The notes beneath the pieces are model-generated. The model searched no databases. It worked only from the letters and a program-made list of their open reading frames with translations, and had not been told where the DNA came from. A stretch of 6,867 bases of DNA from Desulfobacterales bacterium. Its GTDB lineage: Bacteria; Desulfobacterota; Desulfobacteria; Desulfobacterales; C00003060. This document shows positions 1-5,495 of this stretch, piece by piece (position 1 is the first letter of the stretch; every line of letters begins with the position of its first letter). A program made the position numbers and the translations under genes. Where the stretch lies: positions 1,272,901-1,279,767 of the forward strand of contig CP070769.1 of the NCBI GenBank assembly GCA_020347085.1. Reading direction: 5' to 3'.

Positions 1-1103
1 GGGGTGGCGATACCGTCTTTGTGAACGTGTCGGCCAAGCAAGGGACAGGGATTGAGGAACTTCTGGAGATGATCCTCCTTCAAGCTGAGGTCCTGGAATT
101 GAAGGCGAATCCTGAGAAACTTGCGGCAGGACATATCATTGAGGCCAAACTTGATCCAGGCAGGGGGTCGGTAGCTACAGAGCTCGTTGAAGAGGGAACC
201 CTTCATGCTGGTGATGCAGTCATATGTGGGCACTATCATGGAAAAATTCGAGCCATGACGGACGATCGGGGCACCCGCCTTGATAACGCTGGGCCGTCCA
301 TGCCAGTCGAAATCCAGGGTCTGTCTGGGGTTCCAATGGCTGGTGACGACTTTATGGCCGTGGCAGACGAGAAGGTGGCAAAGCAGATAAGCTTCCATCG
401 CGCTCAGAAGCGGCGGGTAAGTGAGTTGGCACAGAGTAGCAAGTTGACCTTAGAAAAATACTATGAACGGATGAAAGGTGTTCCTATCAAGGAGCTGAAT
501 CTGATCATCCGAGCAGACGTACAGGGGTCTGTCGAAGCCTTAATAGAGGCCTTGCAGAAGATTGCATCAACTGAAGTACAAGTCAATGTTGTCCACTCTG
601 CCACTGGGGCCATTGCTGAGTCAGATATTATGCTGGCTACTGTCTCCAACGCCATTGTCATTGGTTTCAATGTACGGCCCAATCCTAAGGTACGTGATCT
701 ATCAACCGAACATAATGTAGATATCCGGTTCTACGACGTGATTTACAATGTTGTGAGTGATATCAAGGGGGCCATGGCAGGGCTCATGGAGCCAACATAC
801 AAAGAGCATTCTGTGGGACAAGCGGAAGTCAGGCAGACATTTAACATCCCGAGGGTCGGAACCATTGCAGGTTGCTATGTGACGGAGGGAAAAATCGAAC
901 GCGGACAGACTATGCGACTTCTCCGTGAGGGGGTCGTGGTCTATGATGGAAAGATAGGGTCCTTGCGCCGTTATAAAGATGACGTCAAAGAAGTGCAAAG
1001 CGGGTACGAATGCGGGATTGGGATCGAAAACTACAATGATGTAAAGGTCCATGATGTCATCGAATGTTATGAAGTAGAAGAAGTTAAACCAGTCATTGAG
1101 TAG
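1..1103 (+). CDS. infB: Translation initiation factor IF-2, 3' part (5' end outside window)
   Basis: IF-2 is the GTPase that places initiator fMet-tRNA on the 30S subunit and promotes 50S joining. The reading frame is open from the window edge (first full codon at base 3), so this is the C-terminal 366 residues of a longer protein. The visible part opens with GGDTVFVNVSAKQGTGIEEL, the end of the G domain including the SAK (G5) motif that contacts the guanine base. The beta-barrel domain II follows (HIIEAKLDPGRGSVAT onward), then domain III (LNLIIRADVQGSVEAL, with SATGAIAESDI) and the C-terminal fMet-tRNA-binding barrel (GTIAGCYVTEGKIERG and GYECGIGIENYNDV). In that last motif the residue usually Gly in NDxxxGD is His (NDVKVHD), a small oddity. 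The stop is TAG at 1101-1103. It is the first gene of the visible operon, and a 104-bp gap separates it from the DUF503 gene. Identification is secure; the missing N-terminus cannot be judged. Confidence 0.98.
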   Translation, partial: GGDTVFVNVSAKQGTGIEELLEMILLQAEVLELKANPEKLAAGHIIEAKLDPGRGSVATELVEEGTLHAGDAVICGHYHGKIRAMTDDRGTRLDNAGPSMPVEIQGLSGVPMAGDDFMAVADEKVAKQISFHRAQKRRVSELAQSSKLTLEKYYERMKGVPIKELNLIIRADVQGSVEALIEALQKIASTEVQVNVVHSATGAIAESDIMLATVSNAIVIGFNVRPNPKVRDLSTEHNVDIRFYDVIYNVVSDIKGAMAGLMEPTYKEHSVGQAEVRQTFNIPRVGTIAGCYVTEGKIERGQTMRLLREGVVVYDGKIGSLRRYKDDVKEVQSGYECGIGIENYNDVKVHDVIECYEVEEVKPVIE

Positions 1104-1105
1104 TG

Positions 1106-1206
1106 ATTGGTCACTAGTCATCGGTCATTCGTGATTTGTTTCTAACTGCTATCTGGTGACTTCCGTTTACCGACTAATGACCAATGACTGTTGACAGATG
1201 AACTAA
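1106..1206. repeat. Degenerate 7-bp word array in inverted arrangement (infB-DUF503 gap)
   Basis: The gap reads as imperfect heptamers. On the + strand from 1106: ATTGGTC, ACTAGTC, ATCGGTC, ATTCGTG. On the right the same word appears reverse-complemented from 1172: GACTAAT, GACCAAT, GACTGTT, GACAGAT, GAACTAA, ending one base before the DUF503 ATG. The two arms face each other: 1110-1129 and 1176-1195 are complementary at 17 of 20 positions, with one further G-U possible and a 46-nt loop. There is no T run after the stem, so it is not a classical terminator. Its function is unknown. Confidence 0.75.
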
Positions 1207-1207
1207 T

Positions 1208-1495
1208 ATGGTTGTCGGAATTGGCACAATCGTTTTGAGGCTTCCTGGAAACACCTCATTAAAAGGCAAACGCAAAGTTGTAAAGGGTGTGATTACCCGC
1301 CTTCAAAACACCTTTAATGCCTCAGTGGCAGAGGTTGGCGCCAATGACACTCACCAGCGTGCAGAAATAGGCTTAGCGTTTGTAGGGAATGATCGCCGAT
1401 GGATCAATTCAAAGCTGGACAAGGCGCTAAACTTTGTTGAATCTATGGAAGTGGCTGAAATCATTGATTCACAAATGGAGATCATCAACCTATGA
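1208..1495 (+). CDS. ylxP: DUF503 family protein (YlxP-like), complete
   Basis: A 95-residue protein of the DUF503 family, named YlxP in Bacillus subtilis, where it sits in the same place between infB and rbfA. The family's biochemical role is not firmly established; its constant position suggests a link to ribosome or translation factors. Family hallmarks seen are an N-terminal beta strand with LRLPGNTSLKGKRKVVKG, then FNASVAEVGANDTHQRAEIG, then NDRRWINSKLDKALNFVES and a final strand AEIIDSQMEII. The length is usual for the family. The ATG at 1208 is chosen because an in-frame TGA lies at 1199-1201 and the family starts at this point. No recognisable Shine-Dalgarno sequence precedes it; the upstream bases belong to the heptamer array. 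The 3' end overlaps rbfA in an ATGA, which points to translational coupling. Confidence 0.93.
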   Translation: MVVGIGTIVLRLPGNTSLKGKRKVVKGVITRLQNTFNASVAEVGANDTHQRAEIGLAFVGNDRRWINSKLDKALNFVESMEVAEIIDSQMEIINL

Positions 1496-1842
1496 TCCGC
1501 TTTAAACGAGCTGACAGAGTGGGAGGCCAGGTTCAAAAGGAGTTGTGCGATCTCCTGCTGAAAGAGATTCGGGATCCGCGTCTTGCGTCTGTAACCATTA
1601 TGCATGTAAGCATAACCGATGATCTACGCCTGGCTCGGATCTATTTCAGCGTTGCCGAAGGAGAAGAAAGCAAGTTGGGAGCGCTGGCTGGCTTCAAAAG
1701 CGCTTCTGGGTATATGAGGCGGAAGCTTAGTCATCGCCTCGGACTCAGGCACATGCCAGAGCTCGAGTTTCTCTATGACGAATCTTTTGAAAGGGCGACC
1801 CAGGTGAACCGGGTCTTAAAGGAAGTTATTGACGGAAGTTAG
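1492..1842 (+). CDS. rbfA: Ribosome-binding factor A, complete
   Basis: RbfA is a small KH-fold protein that binds the immature 30S subunit near helix 1 of 16S rRNA and helps late maturation, notably at low temperature. The 116-residue product has the usual length. It shows the family pattern in order: FKRADRVGGQVQKEL near the start, IRDPRL, the beta-strand stretch VTIMHVSITDDLRLARIYFSV, the helix GYMRRKLSHRLGLRHMPELEF and the ending YDESFERATQVNRVLKEV. The ATG overlaps the stop of the DUF503 gene (ATGA), and GGAG at 1477-1480 lies 11 nt upstream as a modest ribosome binding site inside the preceding gene. The stop is TAG at 1840-1842. In many bacteria a DHH-family phosphoesterase gene or truB follows directly; here a 196-bp gap comes next. 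Confidence 0.97.
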   Translation: MIRFKRADRVGGQVQKELCDLLLKEIRDPRLASVTIMHVSITDDLRLARIYFSVAEGEESKLGALAGFKSASGYMRRKLSHRLGLRHMPELEFLYDESFERATQVNRVLKEVIDGS

Positions 1843-1857
1843 GGGGTTAACCACGAC

Positions 1858-1960
1858 TGGAGTATTGGAGTGATGGAGTAATGGGTTTTAGAGGAAATGG
1901 AGAAAGGTTTTTCCACTTGTTGTATCCATTACGCCACTACTCCTGCACTCCATTACTCCA
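1858..1960. repeat. Degenerate 8-bp word array in inverted arrangement (rbfA-truB gap)
   Basis: The left arm has in-phase octamers TGGAGTAT, TGGAGTGA, TGGAGTAA (1858-1881); after two poor units an in-phase TGGAGAAA lies at 1898-1905. The right arm, 1921-1960, is five reverse-complement octamers: TGTATCCA, TTACGCCA, CTACTCCT, GCACTCCA, TTACTCCA. Bases 1858-1880 and 1938-1960 are complementary at 20 of 23 positions, so the transcript could fold into a long stem with a 57-nt loop. The rest of the gap (1843-1857 and 1961-2038) holds the truB leader and no gene. The strict 8-bp phase differs from the 7-bp phase of the other gaps. Confidence 0.8.
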
Positions 1961-2038
1961 TGTGGATAGTAGAAATACGTTGCCAGTGATTTCTGTGTGC
2001 TTTCATTAAGCTGTAGAATTTCCGAGGTATAACGCCCG

Positions 2039-2965
2039 ATGAACGGGATCATCGTTCTAGACAAACCGCCAGACATGACATCTGCCCAGGTGGTTGCACA
2101 AGTCAAGAGGATCACGAAAGCCAAGAAGGTAGGCCACACCGGTACGCTCGACCCATTTGCTACGGGCGTGCTTGTCTGTTGTGTGAACAAGGCCACACGT
2201 CTTGCCCGGTTTCTTATGTATGGGCAAAAGCGATACATAGGCACCATGAGGCTTGGGATTCGAACTGATACCCAGGATCTCACAGGTCAGGTGGTTTCAA
2301 CCAAGCCCGAGCTGACGGTGACAGATCGGAAGGTGCATAGGGTCTTCCGTGGGTTCTTGGACGTGGAATACCAGAATCCTCCAGTGTATTCTGCCCTCAA
2401 ACACCAAGGGGTACCACTTTATAGGCTAGCCCGCTGCGGCACTGTGGTACAAAAACCCCCTAGGCGAATACACATATATGGGCTTAGAGTGCTTGATATC
2501 AGCTTACCGGGTGTCCGTTTTGAAGTATGTTGCAGTGCTGGCACCTATGTTCGTACAATATGCTCTGATATCGGAGATGCCCTCGAATGTGGCGCTCATT
2601 TAACGGAGTTGCGTCGAACTGAAAACAGTGGCTTCAGTTTGGACGAGGCGATATCTTTATCTGCCCTGGAGGGGCTTGTTGCGACAGGGGAAATCTCAAA
2701 CTGCGTCATACCCATGAGCGTTGCCCTCAGGGGAATGCCGTGCGTTTCAGCCAATGAGGAACTTGTACAGAAGATACAGCATGGCCATGGAGTGACCCGG
2801 GAGGAAGTTGCAGCGGAAGTGCAGGAGAATGGCCCGTGGATCAAAGTGACCGATAGCCAGGGGAACCTGGTTGCCGTCATGGGTTCAGCCACGAGAAATG
2901 GCGTGTATCCTTATGCTTGTGTGTTTCCGAGTTGTGAATCGAAAATCGTGAATCGTGAGCAGTAA
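2039..2965 (+). CDS. truB: tRNA pseudouridine(55) synthase, complete
   Basis: TruB isomerises uridine 55 in the T-loop of elongator tRNAs to pseudouridine. The 308-residue product has the expected motifs: GIIVLDKPPDMTS at the start, the catalytic loop GHTGTLDPFATGVL with the nucleophilic aspartate at about residue 38, KRYIGTMRLGIRTDTQD at about 65-81, NPPVYSALKHQGVPLYRLAR, and CSAGTYVRTICSDIGDALECGAHLTELRRT. A C-terminal PUA-like RNA-binding region follows from about residue 230 (GMPCVSANEELVQKI through GNLVAVMGSA). The ATG at 2039 is the first possible start, since an in-frame TAA lies at 2030-2032; GAGG at 2024-2027 lies 11 nt upstream. Oddity: the last nine codons (ESKIVNREQ) and the TAA stop are encoded by units of the downstream 7-bp array, so the tail is probably repeat-derived. 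rpsO follows after 58 bp. Confidence 0.97.
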   Translation: MNGIIVLDKPPDMTSAQVVAQVKRITKAKKVGHTGTLDPFATGVLVCCVNKATRLARFLMYGQKRYIGTMRLGIRTDTQDLTGQVVSTKPELTVTDRKVHRVFRGFLDVEYQNPPVYSALKHQGVPLYRLARCGTVVQKPPRRIHIYGLRVLDISLPGVRFEVCCSAGTYVRTICSDIGDALECGAHLTELRRTENSGFSLDEAISLSALEGLVATGEISNCVIPMSVALRGMPCVSANEELVQKIQHGHGVTREEVAAEVQENGPWIKVTDSQGNLVAVMGSATRNGVYPYACVFPSCESKIVNREQ

Positions 2966-3011
2966 ATCGGAAAACGGAAGACGAACAATCACTGACGAAT
3001 AACGAAAACGG
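2935..3011. repeat. Degenerate 7-bp word array across the truB 3' end and rpsO leader
   Basis: Eleven consecutive heptamers in one phase: TGAATCG, AAAATCG, TGAATCG, TGAGCAG, TAAATCG, GAAAACG, GAAGACG, AACAATC, ACTGACG, AATAACG, AAAACGG. The first five are close to a consensus of NNAATCG; the later ones drift to a NNNNACG pattern. All units point the same way and I see no inverted arm, unlike the other gaps. The array codes for the end of truB, carries its stop codon (unit 5, 2963-2965), fills the spacer and supplies the first Gs of the rpsO Shine-Dalgarno stretch. Confidence 0.8.
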
Positions 3012-3015
3012 GAGG
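3011..3015 (+). promoter_or_regulatory. Ribosome binding site of rpsO
   Basis: GGAGG stands 8 nt before a GTG codon at 3024. This strong match to the 16S 3' end supports the GTG start. The site begins at the last base of the heptamer array. Confidence 0.85.
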
Positions 3016-3023
3016 TCTCAAAA

Positions 3024-3293
3024 GTGGCTCTAGCAGTAGAGGAAAAAAAGGCGTTGATTGATCAGTTCAAACTCCACGAAACAGATACAGGATCACCAGA
3101 GATCCAGATCGCCCTTCTGACTCAGCGTATCAGCCATCTGAACGAGCATTTCAAAACTCACCGAAAAGATCATCATTCCAGAAGGGGTTTGTTAAAACTG
3201 GTCGGTCAGCGGAGAAGGTTGTTGAACTACTTGAAGAGTAAAGACATTAAGCGCTATAGGGCGGTTATCAAGGCCCTCGGTCTTAGAAAGTAG
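3024..3293 (+). CDS. rpsO: 30S ribosomal protein S15, complete
   Basis: S15 is a primary-binding protein of the 30S platform; it binds 16S rRNA at the helix 20-22 junction and takes part in a bridge to the 50S subunit. The 89-residue product matches the standard length and pattern: EEKKALIDQFKLHETDTGSPEIQIALLT, then the helix with HLNEHFKTHRKDHHSRRGLLKLVGQRRRLLNYL (including the conserved His-Arg-Lys-Asp-His-His-Ser-Arg-Arg rRNA-binding turn) and the final helix ending LGLRK. Translation starts at GTG with a strong GGAGG site. In several bacteria S15 represses its own mRNA through a leader structure; here the 58-nt upstream spacer consists of the 7-bp word array, so I cannot point to a known S15 leader fold. 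pnp lies 99 bp downstream, the classical rpsO-pnp pairing. Confidence 0.99.
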   Translation: MALAVEEKKALIDQFKLHETDTGSPEIQIALLTQRISHLNEHFKTHRKDHHSRRGLLKLVGQRRRLLNYLKSKDIKRYRAVIKALGLRK

Positions 3294-3315
3294 TCTTGTG
3301 AAAAACACTGTGAAG

Positions 3316-3344
3316 GTAGATCTATTTCCATGGGTAGATCGTAC
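3316..3344 (+). other. Candidate hairpin in the rpsO-pnp gap
   Basis: GATCTA (3319-3324) and TAGATC (3335-3340) are perfectly complementary. Three further pairs outside (GTA 3316-3318 with TAC 3342-3344) are possible if G3341 bulges, and T-G wobbles could extend it inwards. There is no T run, so it is not a terminator. In Escherichia coli the pnp leader contains a hairpin cut by RNase III that underlies PNPase autoregulation; this stem is in the equivalent place, but its short length makes that role only a guess. The rest of the 99-bp gap shows no gene, promoter or word array. Confidence 0.35.
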
Positions 3345-3379
3345 GAAGGACAAGTCTAACATATAGAATAAGCAAGTTT

Positions 3380-3385
3380 GGAGAG
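3380..3385 (+). promoter_or_regulatory. Ribosome binding site of pnp
   Basis: GGAGAG ends 7 nt before the ATG at 3393. It decides against the in-frame TTG at 3378, which would place this site inside the coding region and add five residues not expected for the family. Confidence 0.75.
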
Positions 3386-3392
3386 AATAGAA

Positions 3393-5495
3393 ATGGAAGT
3401 ATATTTTAAAGGAGAGGTGGGTCAACGAACCCTGAGCATTGAAACAGGAAGAATGGCTCGGCAGGCTGATGGCTCCGTGGTGGTGCGATACGGAGAGACC
3501 ATGGTTTTGGTGACAGCCGTTTCCACGGATGAACTTCGGGAAGGGATCGATTTTGTCCCCCTGACTGTGGAATACCAGGAAAAAGGATACGCGGCCGGGA
3601 GAATACCAGGCAATTACTTTCGTAGAGAGATCGGACGACCAAGTGAAAAGGAAACGCTCACTGCACGGATCATAGACCGGCCCATTAGACCTCTTTTTCC
3701 GAAAGACTACAGGCATGAGACACAGGTCATCGCAACCGTGCTGTCGGTTGACAATGAAAATGACCCTGACATCTTGGCCGTTACGGGTGCATCAGCAGCC
3801 TTGGAGATGTCTGACATCCCCTTTGCCGGGCCGATTGCCTGTGTGCGTGTCGGCCGCATAAATGGTGATTTCAGGGTTAATCCCACTCGTGAAGAACTGG
3901 ATGAGAGCGATATCAATCTGATCGTTGCGGGGAGCAAAGACGCCGTGGTCATGGTGGAAGGAGGAGGCCTCTTTGTCAGGGAGGAAGATATGCTGGAGGC
4001 CATATTCTTTGGTCACAGAGCCTTACAGCCCATTATTGACCTACAGGTCAAACTCAAGGAGGCTGTGGGGCTCCCGAACCGCCCCACCCCAGTTGTTGAA
4101 GTAGACGAGGACCTCGCCAAAGACGTGGAAGCCTTAGCTGCTGAGCGGATTAAAGAAACCATCCAGATTGCTGATAAACTTGAACGCCGTGACGCGATGA
4201 AGGGCGTAAAAGCCGATATGGTGGCGGCCCTCGGAGATCGCTATGTCGATCACGAGAAGCAGGTCCATGAAGTGCTTCACGCCCTTGAGCGTCGCATCAT
4301 GCGCGATCTTGCTGTCACAGAAGGCCGTCGAATAGATGGCCGTCAGTTCGATGAGGTTCGCCCAATCACATGTGAGGTGGGAGTGCTACCACGAACGCAT
4401 GGATCAGCTCTTTTCAGGCGTGGTGAAACCCAGGCTCTTGCAGTTGTGACTCTTGGTTCCATGGGCGATGAGCAACGGATCGAGACCTTAGACGGGAACG
4501 TTTTCATGCCCTTTATGCTTCATTACAACTTTCCCCCGTTCTCTGTTGGAGAAGCAAGACGATTGGGAAGCCCCGGTCGGCGAGAAATCGGACACGGTGG
4601 ACTTTCGACGCGTGCCGTGGAAAAGATCTTACCTGACCGGGATACTTTCGACTACACGATCCGCATTGTATCTGAGATCTTGGAATCAAACGGTTCTTCT
4701 TCCATGGCGACTGTGTGTGCCAGTAGCCTTGCCCTGATGGATGCTGGCGTTCCAATCAGTGCCCCTGTGGCAGGGATTGCCATGGGGCTCGTCAAGGAAG
4801 GGGATAACGTGCTCATACTGTCTGACATTCTGGGCGATGAAGATCACATGGGAGATATGGACTTCAAGGTGGCCGGTACACGCGATGGGATCACCTCCCT
4901 TCAGATGGATATCAAGATTCAAGGCCTATCCAAGCCAATCATGCAGAAGGCACTCGAGCAGGCACGAAGAGGCCGGCTTTTTATTCTGGACAGGATGGCA
5001 GAGACTATCAAAGAGCCCAGGGCAGAGATTTCACCCTATGCGCCCAAGATAGTGTCCATACAGATTAATCCAGATAAGATACGAGATATCATAGGTCCTG
5101 GCGGCAAAGTGATCCGGGCCATGCAGACAGAAACCGACACCAGGATCGACGTGGAGGATTCTGGTCTTGTCAAGATCGTTGCCGTTGATAAGGAAGCGAG
5201 TGATAAGGCCCTGAAGATGATCCAGGATATTGTTCAAGAGGCTGAGGTCGGGGCCATCTATGAAGGGACGGTTCGCAAGATCATGGACTTTGGAGCATTT
5301 GTGGAGATCTTTCCGGGGACTGACGGACTGGTGCATATCTCCCAACTTGATTCGAAGCGCGTCAATAAGGTCAGTGATATTTTAAAAGAGGGTGACAAAG
5401 TCATGGTCAAGGTCCTTGAAGTGGATCGGGACGGCAAGATTCGTCTCAGCCGAAGGGCCGCTGTGGAGGATCAAAAGCATGCTCCACGACACTGA
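3393..5495 (+). CDS. pnp: Polyribonucleotide nucleotidyltransferase (PNPase), complete
   Basis: PNPase is a trimeric 3'-to-5' phosphorolytic exoribonuclease, often part of an RNA degradosome, that releases nucleoside diphosphates and can also add tails. The 700-residue product has the full domain set. The first RNase PH core (about 8-140) includes FFRREIGRPSEKETLTARIIDRPIRPLFP wording in pieces such as GRPSEKETLTAR. An all-helical linker is at about 235-310. The second, catalytic RNase PH core (about 320-545) has LPRTHGSALFRRGETQAL, LGSPGRREIGHG, NGSSSMATVCASSLALMDAG and GDEDHMGDMDFKVAGT. Asp482 and Asp488 correspond to the metal/catalytic aspartates D486 and D492 of the E. coli enzyme. The KH domain has the IGPGGK loop at 567-572, and the S1 domain (about 622-690) has EGTVRKIMDFGAFVEIFPGT and GLVHISQL. 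Length and motifs give no sign of damage. The start is set by the GGAGAG site. The 3' end overlaps the M16 gene by 17 bp and carries that gene's ribosome binding site. Confidence 0.98.
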   Translation: MEVYFKGEVGQRTLSIETGRMARQADGSVVVRYGETMVLVTAVSTDELREGIDFVPLTVEYQEKGYAAGRIPGNYFRREIGRPSEKETLTARIIDRPIRPLFPKDYRHETQVIATVLSVDNENDPDILAVTGASAALEMSDIPFAGPIACVRVGRINGDFRVNPTREELDESDINLIVAGSKDAVVMVEGGGLFVREEDMLEAIFFGHRALQPIIDLQVKLKEAVGLPNRPTPVVEVDEDLAKDVEALAAERIKETIQIADKLERRDAMKGVKADMVAALGDRYVDHEKQVHEVLHALERRIMRDLAVTEGRRIDGRQFDEVRPITCEVGVLPRTHGSALFRRGETQALAVVTLGSMGDEQRIETLDGNVFMPFMLHYNFPPFSVGEARRLGSPGRREIGHGGLSTRAVEKILPDRDTFDYTIRIVSEILESNGSSSMATVCASSLALMDAGVPISAPVAGIAMGLVKEGDNVLILSDILGDEDHMGDMDFKVAGTRDGITSLQMDIKIQGLSKPIMQKALEQARRGRLFILDRMAETIKEPRAEISPYAPKIVSIQINPDKIRDIIGPGGKVIRAMQTETDTRIDVEDSGLVKIVAVDKEASDKALKMIQDIVQEAEVGAIYEGTVRKIMDFGAFVEIFPGTDGLVHISQLDSKRVNKVSDILKEGDKVMVKVLEVDRDGKIRLSRRAAVEDQKHAPRH
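5465..5469 (+). promoter_or_regulatory. Ribosome binding site of the M16 peptidase gene, inside pnp
   Basis: GGAGG lies 9 nt before the ATG at 5479. It chooses this start over upstream in-frame codons, which would add residues that simply read pnp out of frame. Confidence 0.85.

Noticed and set aside
702..1121. Minus-strand open frame of 139 codons opposite infB
   Set aside because: It lies opposite a well-conserved gene, has no recognisable domain or ribosome site, and is best seen as a shadow frame.
1191..1196. TTGACA, a perfect -35-like hexamer before the DUF503 gene
   Set aside because: A -10 box at normal spacing would fall inside the coding region at about 1214 and none is present; the hexamer is explained by the heptamer array.
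1104..1207. CRISPR array or insertion-sequence ends as the explanation of the gap repeats
   Set aside because: Units are 7-8 bp without unique spacers, and there is no transposase, target duplication or long terminal repeat in the window.
1980..2019. Possible promoter upstream of truB (TTGCCA at 1980-1985, TAGAAT at 2014-2019)
   Set aside because: The spacing between the two boxes is 28 bp, and neither has a good partner at 16-18 bp.
1888..2283. Minus-strand open frame of 131 codons across the rbfA-truB gap
   Set aside because: Part of it is the octamer array and the rest is the truB complement; no protein family is recognisable.
3295..3310. GTG-AAAAA-CAC just after rpsO as a terminator
   Set aside because: The stem is only three pairs and no T run follows.
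3192..3716. Minus-strand open frame of 174 codons across rpsO, the gap and pnp
   Set aside because: It covers two conserved genes on the other strand and shows no family features.
5392..5478. Longer N-terminus for the M16 peptidase starting at 5392
   Set aside because: The extra 29 residues are pnp coding sequence read in another frame; GGAGG at 5465-5469 and the family N-terminus support ATG 5479.
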